Assembly: GCA_914767715.1 (NCBI GenBank)
Contig: OU612068.1
Coordinates: 2,666,001 to 2,730,000, forward strand
Length of the DNA: 64,000 nucleotides
Direction: 5' to 3'
DNA from: Membranipora membranacea
Taxonomy: Eukaryota; Bryozoa; Gymnolaemata; Cheilostomatida; Membraniporidae
Shown here: one piece after another, positions 1-17,600 of the stretch
Numbering within the stretch: the first letter of the stretch is position 1
Layout: each line of letters begins with the position of its first letter
Made by a program: the position numbers and the translations under genes
Notes under the pieces: generated by a model
The model's input: only the letters and a program-made list of their open reading frames with translations
The model's database searches: none
Told to the model about the DNA's origin: nothing

Positions 1-102
1 CAACAGTGTTAACAAAATTGAGAGTTTTGGTTGTGGCCAATGGTTTAACCTCAAAATAATATATGCTCAAACATCAACAGAGAAGTAATCCTGTTGCTAT
101 TG

Positions 103-488
103 TTAAAGGGCAACCAAGGTTTCAAACAACTTCTCATTGATGGCAATTGATTAATAGCAGATTGCACCTTCTGCATGGGACAAAAAGACAAAATATAATT
201 CGGATGATTATTCAGCCAGAATTCTTGTGAAACATTTCTTCCATCAGGTACTCAAACTCAGCTAAAAGAGAATACCACATAGCAGTTTCCTGTTCCTGTT
301 ATTATTTAGCCTGTGCTCTATAATTATTACAGCATAGTCTTGGAACCTCCCCTAAACTGAAGTGTTACCCAGCTTAGAGTCAGCAACTACTTTGAGTTTT
401 GCATCGCGTAATGCACAAAGCTGATGCTGCCCAGCACATTATTTGCTACCCATTAATGCATTGCTGCGAAACCTTGGTTGCCCTTTAA
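103..488. mobile_element. MITE-like inverted-repeat element with TTAA target duplication
   Basis: A 378-bp segment (107-484) is bounded by perfect 17-bp inverted repeats at 107-123 and 468-484 (AGGGCAACCAAGGTTTC and its complement). It is flanked directly by TTAA at 103-106 and 485-488. The interior has no open reading frame of note. TTAA duplications are typical of piggyBac-type non-autonomous elements, but the termini do not start with the usual CCC, so the superfamily is inferred only from the target site. It lies just downstream of Arp3 exon 9, in the intron before the missing last exon. Confidence 0.6.
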
Positions 489-547
489 ATACCTTTAGCA
501 TTGCGCCATTACTTGATCTTCTATAAAAACAAATAAAGCTGACTTAC

Positions 548-7204
<6,657 letters not shown>

Positions 7205-8592
7205 GATTTGTGCTGTAGAGTGGCAATACAACTGCAAACTCACAAAAAGTGTTGTAAATTGTTTGGATGAGGAACCTTTCTGACAATCCGGAAGTAGAAA
7301 GTGCAAACCGGTGTTGAGATGGATTGTGGGGCAGTTCCTTGTGGGTGCCAAAATAATCGTAATGTTGTTACACAAAACAAGTGTCAGGAAGGAGTTTATA
7401 GAATCACAAGCACATGTACCACTTTCACTTTAGTGTGAACTGAGTGGTTGAAAATCAGAGTAATTGTCATAGCAAGGATAACAGAAATACTCACAGCAAG
7501 TTCATTGCTCACAGAGAGTGTTATTCATTCTTGAATAGTGTGCTGATACAGAAAGAAGATCAGCCTGTCAGAGAAGGCATAAAGTGGAGATAATTCATCT
7601 TCCTGCTATTTGAACTATTCTATACTATACTAGGCAGGTATAATGATCTGGCATTCTCTCTATCTATCTATAGTTAGTGAATAGCCTGTCTTGACAAGCT
7701 TGCAAGACAGGCTATAGTTAGAAGTACTAGTATTAGTAGTGATCATGATGATGCTGTATCATCAAGGAGTACTCATTGAAATGAATTTATACTGCAGTGC
7801 CTATACAGTATGGTTAGGCTCAACAAATACATTGCATTATGAAATCTTCAGGAACAGATTGGTTCTGTGTAAGCAATTTTTGTGAAACATTCATCTCCAG
7901 GAGTTACTGATTACTCCAACCAATAATCAGTGTTTTTAGGCTCTCAAGTCAATCCCATGTCCTCAAATCTCAAAGTCAATCATACCCTAAGATATCTCAA
8001 AAGCAAGTTTCAGAGCACTGGCTTTATCAGTCAAGTGCAGTAATGCATAATACCTCTGTTAAACAATTGACTCGCACTGTTTTGGCCTGCCCGGTCTTGA
8101 TAGTCCCAAACCAGTCCGCATCCAAACTTTATATTGCGACCACTAGTTACCTACAGACGAATTGGCCAATCTCATCAGAATAGCAATATTACTCAGCAAG
8201 ACTAAAACGTAGCCATAACTAAGTGTTCTGTTGCTATTATAACTATTATATGGTGGTCAAATAGTACGCACGAAGTCTGTAGCCATCCACTCCATGTCAA
8301 ACCAGTGCAGAGTCTCCCAACTCCTTAGTCAAACTATCAGTGGTCAGTGGCCACCACAAATAATATGCTTAGGCCCACTCTTCAAAGCTTGCTAGTTAGC
8401 ATATGTGTTAAATATATAATCCTGCTATGGGTGTATGATTACCTGAGGAACCTTAGCACGATGATGATGGCCATGGTTATAGTGGAAATATTTTTTGCTG
8501 TTATTTTTATTGTTATTACACATTTTAATTTATCACAATTTTGTTCATATTTTGTTGCAGAACACTTACTTACTGAATAGATCAGGAGAAAC
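7205..8592. other. Divergent intergenic region between Arp3 and the coiled-coil gene
   Basis: This 1.4-kb stretch separates the two divergent start codons, so it should hold both 5' leaders and both promoters. No clear TATA box was identified for either gene. The only structured feature is a perfect 13-bp hairpin at 7681-7715. The rest appears to be unique AT-rich sequence; reading frames in it show no family resemblance. Confidence 0.5.
7681..7715. repeat. Perfect 13-bp inverted repeat (hairpin)
   Basis: The arms ATAGCCTGTCTTG (7681-7693) and CAAGACAGGCTAT (7703-7715) are exact complements around a 9-nt loop that is itself nearly palindromic (around AAGCTT). It lies between two divergent promoters. 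Function is unknown; it could be the remnant of a small transposon. Confidence 0.6.
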
Positions 8593-11500
8593 ATGTCCGA
8601 TACTAATAAAAGACACTCTACTACTCGAAAGGTTTCACTAAAGGAAGATGTGAGGACTGCAGTTTATAGAGAAATCAACAGAAAGTTGGTGAGCATTTTT
8701 TATCACAGTTATATCACCTGGTTGGATGTTCGTATATAACTGATTATGCTGCTAACTGAGGATTTCTCACTCCTCGAGCTAACCAACTACTTTGTTTTCT
8801 TTATTGAGCAGTAGTTTGGTTCTACAATGCACATTATCAATTCATACAGATCAATATGATGTGTTATGTGTCTATACTGGAGTCAATCAATAAATAAAAA
8901 AGCAAGTCAATAGTATCAAGTCAATGACACTGTTGTTTAAACATTGTATGATTATTCTATTTTATCAGACCAGAGAAGAAATCGGAGAGCTTGAGTTCTG
9001 CAAGGATGGCGGTGGATGGGTCGGTAAAGTTACCAAACCACGACATGACCTTACTACAGTAAGTTTAGGCGAGAAAGTAATGTAGGTCTTGTTGTACTGT
9101 TAAAGCTAATTTTGAATATAATGGGGATACACTTTTACAGTGCTCATATAATTTTCTTTGTAATTTCTATCGGCGAACAAATCAATCACAGCGGCAAAAA
9201 TCAGCTTTTATTTAAAAACCAAGGTAGTATCTGGTACACATTTTCAATAAATTATATTTTCTATTCAGTTTGGCTTATTAATCAATCTCATTATAGCTGA
9301 ACAAATATTTTTGTCAGCACAGCGTCACAGTTTAATCTCTCTGCTAATCCTGGTGCATTTTTGCTTAATTTCATAGAAGCTTTCAAAGATTAAGTTGTTA
9401 TAGCTGAAAGCTATAACTTATCCCTGTTGACATTTATACAATAATTGCCTAATCTTTGGCTGTAGAAATTCCCAATTCTTAAGTGCTACTCTTGGCTACC
9501 TCTGAGCTGTTTACCTCAATGTGCAATATGACCTTAATGTTACCTTGCTTACATGTCATATCTTGACTCTAAGTGCCGAGCTATTCCACATCAGTAATGT
9601 CAGTTGTTATTGAAGACTGAAATAGTTTTTGACAAGCAGGCAATGTCGCCCTTGTTGAGTCTAATCCCGACTCCCTACATACCATCTGTTTTAGCAATGA
9701 ACTCATTGGTTTTAGCTTTTATAGTCATCACTAATGATATCATAATTTCCTACTTAGCTCATTCTACTATAACTATAAATATTAACAATTTTAATAAATT
9801 TCATATTTGTAGTTCAAGAGACTGTCTGATAAGAAACATCATCAAAAATCCAACCAAATGTCATCTCAGAAAATATTTGAGAACGTAGGTATTCCTCTCT
9901 TCAACATTACAAATATGTTATATGGCTTAAAATTGAAAATAAATTGTATACAATCTATGCCATCCTCTTCCATTATAACAAAATAAACCAGTGTTTGGTC
10001 AGACTTGACAAATCTTCAATTTATGACTTGATTAGCAAATAAAATAGATATTATAATCTGTATAAAATACAGAATGAAACTTTATTTTTGTTGAATTTTA
10101 TTTGTAGAAAAGAAGTGCGCCGAACAGCAATAATGGTAGTCAGGTAAGGACATTAGAGCATATATTTATAGTCAACAAACACAGCATTGGTTAAATATCT
10201 CTGTAAAACCCTGACATACATTCCACGCCACTAAGACTATTCTACATCACGACATCTGACGTATCTCTTTGGAAAAGATATTTTTTCGCAGAGTTATCTC
10301 CTTTTTTCCAGGGGGAAGACGACTCAAATATGACACTGCCATGTCATTGTGTAACTTCCGAACCTTATAGGCACCAGAGAGGGTTGGGATATATGGAGAT
10401 TCGTTCTAACCTGTCATGTGGCATTTTTGTCTACAATCATACATATGATTTCATTATAATATACGACTTATATTTACATACAAGTTTATGGTATTGTTCA
10501 CAAGTTAGACCAATGAATGGTTTATTCCCACATTCTCATCCATTTCTGACACAAAACAATTAATGATGAAGTTCAACTAAAACATTTAATCAAGTTAATT
10601 TGATTTGATTTTCGTAACTTTAATACAGTGCAGGCAAATTTGTCCATATAATTAAGACTAATTCTGACAATTCCATATTATTCTTATACAGATTGGTATA
10701 AACAGCAGCAGCAGACCGAGCACAGCACCAGTCAAAGTAGAATACTCAGATAGCGATGGGGAGACTGAGGAGTTATCTACTGATGATGTAGATATGGAGG
10801 TTTGTATGTCTTCACTACTATTATAGTAGTGTACAAACTCAATTTATCACTAGGCGAAATCATGAGGTCCCAGTTGGCAATCCTTTACCACTACCTTTGG
10901 AATTGCGTTCTATAACAGGAATAAATCCCAAAGAACCCTAAATATACCTAACTTGCTTTGAAATTCATCTCACTGAAACACAACAATATGAAATGGCAAC
11001 ATTGTCATTGTATATTATGATTGATGATGTTATATGTAACGAAGCGGAATAAATAACTGAACCAAGATCTTTTAATCAACAGAATATTTGTGGTTGAACT
11101 TTGCTTTGTCGTATATTTCATACGTACACGTTACATATAACATATATATTATTTTTTACCATTAAAAGGTTTATTTCTGATCCACTCTTTCAAATTGATT
11201 GCACTATGCAGCAATTTTACATTTCAGATGGTACTCGCGATGAGCTACTGAGTTAATTGCGTGTTTTTATTTTCAGGAATTGTTCAAATCTAGACCGGTT
11301 ATAGAGGATCCGTTTTCTGGTCCTCAGTCTACAGAAGGTAATAGTTCTGCGTTCACTGTGTGGAGATCGCCTGAGATGGCCAACAAGTTAGTCTCAATAT
11401 CTTATTTTACTTATTATAAGTATGAATGTGTATGGATCAAGGAAATAGCATCATTTCACCTAAAACCATCGCTTAATTTTCCTCACAAAACCTATGTGGT

Positions 11501-12810
11501 ACAAAGTGGGCTGTATCAATGACTGAGAATCACACACAAAAACACTTTTTATCGGACCGTCCAACCATAAACATATCTAATACATTTTACGACTTTACAG
11601 TCCCAACTTTACTGATCAATTCAATGTAAAGTACAACAGTTCTATGCTTGTTAATGATAAAGATTTTGCAGCACCCCAAATAAGAGTACTGCCAAAATTA
11701 TTTCACAGACGTAACAGTTTTTATTGTTCGTAATTGTAGCTACTTTTTTAATTAAACAGGAAAACTAGTTTCTCATTCGATAGACCATCACATGAGAAGC
11801 TGGCTAGCTTCACCTCACCTACTGCTCATGTCTCAAGGCTCCAGGCTATCATAGAGGAGAAGGATAAACAGATATCAATCCTGCAGACTCAGCTACTCAA
11901 GATACATAAGGAGAGCAGTATACTCGCTGAAGAAGTCGCTAAGTAAGTGTTAACAATCATTAATAAGAGATAGAACTACCAGTGTCAGAGTCAAATATAT
12001 CCTCTAAGAAACACTGACTATATATCTTATTTTCATTGTCACATCAATGCGGTAAGAGAAATTTTTGATGCGATATAACACTTTTAATGTATTAATTTTT
12101 GCTTCTTATCACCTTTATATGAAAAGTATTCACACAATTAAATTTAGCAAGCTGGTTCAGAATGGCTGAGATTATGGGTTTTAATCATAAACACATAAAC
12201 GGAATAATGGTTCTAATAAATATGAAATGGTGATCACCAATGATTCTGCTGAAAGCCAACAATTTTTTTTTTTTTCTGTATTTTGCTAAAAATAAACATT
12301 GTAAATTAAAAGAAATAAGTGTTCGCATCATCATCAGAGTTAAATTTAATTACTTTTTTAGGCTTTTAAAATGCTCATGGAAAGTCTAACTCAAGTCCTA
12401 AAAATTTGGTGGTTCCTTTTTCTTTTAAATTACTGGCCACAAAAATAAGGTAGAGCTACGTTAGTTTTGTGGTAATATGAGTTACACAATTTAGGAGGAA
12501 AGGTCCTGATGCCAACCAGCTACAGAGAGATAATCGTCTAATGAGAGAACAACTGGACAGATGTATGAAGGAGAACACAATTCTACGAGGGATAAACATG
12601 CAGTCTAAAAACACCACCCTCAAAAAACTGCAGAAACAGCGAGATATGGAGAATCGCCATTCCTGTTTGTCCGTTAGACAAAAGAACTCTAGCTCGAGGT
12701 ACACCGACAATGGGAGCTTGTCCTCAGGCTACATATCGTCAAACAGCTCGAGATCAAAGGTCGGTGTGAGGTCAGTGTCTTTCTCGCCGTGTCCCGATTC
12801 TCTGTGTTGA
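8593..12810 (+). CDS. Uncharacterised coiled-coil protein, eight exons, about 336 residues
   Basis: I do not recognise the family. Exons: 8593-8688, 8969-9058, 9813-9884, 10108-10143, 10692-10799, 11277-11386, 11760-11942, 12495-12810. Each is bounded by GT-AG and phases agree throughout (0 up to exon 6, then phase 2 twice), which is the main evidence that this is a real gene. The N-terminal third is basic and polar. The middle (residues about 100-150) is low-complexity Ser/Asn followed by an acidic DSDGETEELSTDD patch. Residues about 180-285 (SRLQAIIEEKDKQISILQTQ, then RDNRLMREQLDRCMKENTIL) have a Leu/Ile heptad pattern and should form a coiled coil. The Ser-rich C terminus ends at TGA 12808-12810. 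There is no signal peptide or membrane segment. The start is the first ATG of exon 1. The 3' end may be alternatively spliced (see the entry at 13462). Confidence 0.72.
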
Positions 12811-14647
12811 GTCCGCCCGATGACTCAAGCCTGGTAAACATCAATGTATGCCGATGTGTTTGCATTGCCTCTGCAGTACAACTCCCATGCAAAGGCATAA
12901 TATTATCGATTCCCTACTTTTTTGCTATGCACTATCTTGCCAAATGAATTTGCATTGGCTTTATTAGGTAAATTGCTGACTATTGAATATACAGAATTGG
13001 CATGTTTTTTGGTGTGACCAATTTGTTGGGTAATGCAGCAACTTTATTGAGCTAATCCATTTGATGATAATTAGTGGGCTAAACTTGGTAAAGAACATTG
13101 TGATTAACTCAATCACGAATATCTGATTGACTTATCATAAACTATTGCGGAAGGTTATCATTCCAATACACCAATTGATTACATTTTATTTTTTCTGTAA
13201 TTTCCCAGATAAATGTTGCCCAAAAGTGCACACCAATATTCAATATGTATGCCTTATTACTTTTTCAGTGTGTTTTTGGACATTTGTAAGGATAGGCACA
13301 CATTTTGTTGGTTTGCTTTTTTGAGATTGACAGTGCACTCCTGCTCGGAGCCAATATGACAGATTTGTAAGTTAGTAAAATCTGATTTTCGACTTTTACC
13401 TGTAAAGTATTAGATATATTCAATGTCCATGAGATGGTGAACTATTTTACTTTTATTTTAGATGTGTTTTGTGTGATCCCTTCCCGTATCCCCTTACACC
13501 ACCACCTTGTATCCCGGTGTGAGCGAATGGATGGAATGGATGGAGATCTAACAATGAAGACGGTTAGTATTATACCCCGTATTTTCTTCTAGCTCTTGTA
13601 CTTTATCATGTCTATAAATCAAATGACTCCACATGGAAACCCGACCCAGCTACTTAACCGTAGACCGAACTGGCTCGATCTCTACCGGATTTTGAGATGC
13701 GTAAAATTAGTACCAGAAGTTGGTTGAGCAGTTTCCCTAGATTTTGTCCTTAGTTTGTAAATCATTTCATTGTTGAAATCATATCAAATGAAGCTAGACG
13801 TAAATACATACTATTTTAATTAATTAATAGGATGATAGGTTTCAGCCATTTATAATTATAATATTTATATCTATTACGAGTAAAAGAAATAATTAGTGCA
13901 GATTTTAAGCGATAATGTATGATATAACCACTTAAAGCAGCTATTAGCCCTTGTATGCAGCTGCATATTGGAGCTGTTTAGGTATTCCAAACAGAGAAAA
14001 TATGAATCCTAATGTATATTAACTGCCATTACTTTAGAGCCCTGATCTTTTACTATCATATATCATCATCACTAACGCCTATTACACAGACACACAGATC
14101 ATTCATTATGAGCTGAGCTGCTAAACAAATTTCATTGTTAACATTTAAAGTTTTTGGAGTAATTTCCGAACTGTTTATATTTCTGATCGAACATCTAATC
14201 AGAGTTCTGGAATTCCATAAAGGTGCAAGTGTATCTGCCTGTCTGTCTTCTGTTGTTGTGAAACGAGATATCTACAATAATTTTAATGATGAACTGAGAG
14301 AGGTCATTGATTTCTACTGTTATGAGCCGGAATGACACCTGCTAGCTATTCAAGACTGATTCTGACACTTTGGATACAAACATATACCAGACTCGTTAGT
14401 AAAGATTGTCTCCACATGCGTGGAGTACACAAATATCTACAGCGATAGTTTGGACTGGAGGAGATCTTCTCATCCTTTGAGCGCTTTTCTCGACCTGTCA
14501 AAGTGGTCGGATGCTCTTCTTATCCAGTGTTCAGGATACTGACTAGCTGACTTGTTCTTCGAAGAAATCAGACAAAGTGTTGGCATTGAACAACGCTTGC
14601 TTGGTTGACCTGGATAATCGTAGTTCCTGGAAAAAGAAAAGCTCGCG
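12811..14647. other. Intergenic region, coiled-coil gene to innexin A
   Basis: Apart from the possible alternative last exon at 13462, I see no coding exon. A 66-codon open frame at 14135-14335 has no splice context or recognisable motif. The right end must contain the 5' leader and promoter for the first alternative innexin exon at 14648. Sequence is AT-rich without obvious repeats. Confidence 0.4.
13462..13522 (+). CDS. Possible alternative last exon of the coiled-coil gene
   Basis: The terminal exon of the upstream gene contains an internal donor-like AG|GTCAGT near 12772, in phase 2. A pyrimidine-rich acceptor (TTTTATTTTAG) ends at 13461. Joining them keeps the frame and would replace the C terminus with a short Cys/Pro-rich tail (CVLCDPFPYPLTPPPCIPV) before a stop. 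Splice signals and phase are compatible, but this exon is short and such a match can arise by chance. Confidence 0.3.
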
Positions 14648-14670
14648 ATGGCTGAGATGGCTTATTACGC
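14648..14670 (+). CDS. Innexin A alternative first coding exon 1a
   Basis: ATG plus seven codons and two bases, encoding MAEMAYY(A), followed by a GTATGT donor at 14671. Phase 2 matches the acceptor at 19546, whose first base G completes the Ala codon. It is nearly the same as exon 1b 517 bp downstream, and the four base differences are all silent. This is strong evidence that both are translated. Confidence 0.65.
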
Positions 14671-17600
14671 GTATGTAAATATTCTCATTGTTAACGTGTT
14701 CCTAAAAATCAGTTGCGTCATAAGTAAATATTGTACCATAAGATATTGTTTTAGCATGCTCGATGACTTTTTTAGATTGTATTTGTCGCAAAAATAACTT
14801 ATCCACTGTTGAATTGTTTGCCCTGAGGGCTCCGGTGAATGCTTCTCAGTTTGTCTTACACTAATCACGTCGAGTCCCTGTGGGAATTATCCCCTCTATT
14901 GTGAGGAGGGGTGTGAAGCGTCACTGTTTGGATAGTGTTCTGCTGAAAGTCAGTTGAGGCTATCAGCATACATGACTAGTATAAACCTGGAAATGGGGTG
15001 GAGCTGTTTGCATAAAAGTATAAAATATTTCCTGTCGGCTTCTTCACAAGCTCAATTCGCTGACGACTGCTGCAGATTCGCTTCTTCTTCCTGCTGCACT
15101 TTTACTTCTCCTTCCTCTTGTTTGTGCTCTTCGGATATTGTCGAGGAAATACTAAGGCCTCATCATGGCGGAAATGGCATATTATGCGTATGTAACTTTT
15201 ACATAAGAATATTTTTGCTAAATTTGTGCTTAAACTCTTAGATACATTTATGTCAATGTTAGGTAAATCCTCACGTACACTAATTCCTTAATTATGTAGG
15301 ATATTTATTTATATGTGTTCCAAGACATAGAACCTTGATAAAAAAATTCAAAGCTATTTTACCTGTATTAGGTGTTTATGTACTAAAATTATCGGAGAAT
15401 GCAGTAGAATAAACATTGATGAGTCGAAAGGCACAAAAATTATGGACCGAATCTGCTTGCGAAAACTAGCATCTCATCAGGGCGGATGTGACAAATACTA
15501 GTTCAGTTTACTTTATCTTGTTTCTCCTGAGAAAATCCTCTCTGTTGAGATTTTTCAGTTATTTGAAACATAACCTTCAGTGACAGAAAGGTTTTCACTG
15601 GTAGGTCCTAAACCAGTACATAGTGGTCGCACAGTCTGTTTCTAGGCGGCTGCTTATTTTGGTAATATTATTACTTATTGAGCTAGAAGATTCACTACTA
15701 CGATATTTTAATCAATAACTTCAGTTTAATCTATGGCAGCAATCAAGTTAGAGATGCCATAAACTACAGGGCATTTATGGAACAATTCACCAAATCAAAC
15801 ATAGGGACGGACAATCCTACAGCTTGAGGGCTTTAACTGTACCGGCAACTGACCAGAACCCCAAGTCAACTGTTTACAAACTATAATGGGTATTAGAGAA
15901 CTGGCTGTTTAATTGTCGCAAAGCTAACATTAGTGATTCTCCCAATACACACATTGAGCTATTCAACTGATTGTTATAAGAATGGGTTCCATTGCTGTTG
16001 GGACATACAACCAGGGAGTTTGGGACCAAACTCCCTGATACAACTTAGCAAATTTACATGAGCACATAACTTCAAAGTTACACATTCTGTCAGAATCCTT
16101 AATGTAAAAGATTTATAGGTATGCAAACCTGCTCAGGTGCAAGCTATTTAGATATATGGTGACATCTGGTGCGTAAACGTCTAAGGTTTCAGTCCGATTT
16201 CCTAAATTTTGGATCCGTACTGCACATTAACCTGTAAATAATAGTGTAGATTTGTAAGGAACACATATTTTTGTTTCTCATGACTCTGGGTCTGACACTC
16301 TTGATTGAAGGCAGCGCTAAATGTTGTGTTCTGCCAAGACAGTCTTTCCCTCAAACATTTTCTGCAGCCCGATTTTATCCAAACTAACAATAAAGTAGTA
16401 AACAGATATCTTGCACCGTCCTTTAGAAGGTCAATATATGGCCACCAGGGGTAGGCAACTCTCATATTTTCGAATATATATATTGGTTTTTCCTAACAGT
16501 TATGTCAACGTTACCTTCTCGCCAAGGGTACGCAATTATTTACTTAGAGCTGCTGTCACCTGTTTGAACATAAAATTTACGCAAGCTGGTAATGGTTGAT
16601 TACCTCTCCATTCCCTGAGGACCATTTTTATTTTTCATAACGGCACAGAAAATGGAAAAAATGATAAACACATCATCGCAGAGTTGCACTGAGGATATGA
16701 CTTCCATGTTCTTAGTGTTCTAGTTTCAAAGAATTTGTAATGAAAACTATTCCTAATACAGGTTGGTCCTGTAAAAAAACTGCGTAGTTTGGAATTTTGG
16801 TATAGTAAGCAAACCTATCAATGGCAAGATTGTAAAATCTCATTAGTTAAATAGTTGTTTTATAGTTGATTAATTTATAGCTGATTAATTTATAGTTAAT
16901 TAAAATCTTATTTTATAGTTGCTGACAATAAAAGTATATATATAAATCTTTGATCAACCTTAGTCTCACCTGATATTATTACACAGTGTTTCACTTTTAA
17001 CCTTTTTTCCATGAAAGATTGATTAGAATGCATTTTGTGCCAAGTGCATCTGTTGCTGGTATAAAGCGGATAAATAAATTGTTATCAGAATGTGACAATC
17101 AGTTTATATATCAGAGATATTGAGAGAAGGGAGATATACCAATTTTCCGTAGCATCTCTTGTTTCTGGGGTTATCTTCTCATAATTCTATCTAGGGCTTG
17201 AATAAGGCGCCAACTGTTTGCAGTATGAAACAGGCGTAACGTGTCAGTTAAGTAGAACACAATCATCACAAAAATACATGAAAAAAATCTTGGCTCACCT
17301 CGCTCAAGTATTATTATTAATTTGAAGGATTGATCAGTATTAATACAGGATGGCCATTCTCTGATTATAAGTTAATTATTAGCTTGTTTGAGTACAAGTT
17401 TGGTTTATATTATCAATCAATCATTACATAAACCACAAGGTCTGCTGCTGCAGCTTTAATATTAAGCAAATTACTTAAAAATACGTAACCCGACTAATTA
17501 TGATTACATAGGTAAAAAATGTCTGCCTCCTCCTTATAGCAGCTGAACGTTACGATTACAAGCATACATATATATGACAGGCTCATTGGCTCGTTCATAT

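Noticed and set aside
9397-9417. 9-bp stem with 3-nt loop in an intron of the coiled-coil gene
   Set aside because: Short AT-rich hairpins of this size are expected by chance in this sequence.
14135-14335. 66-codon plus-strand open frame upstream of innexin exon 1a
   Set aside because: No matched splice sites, family motif or codon-pattern support; compatible with chance in AT-rich DNA.
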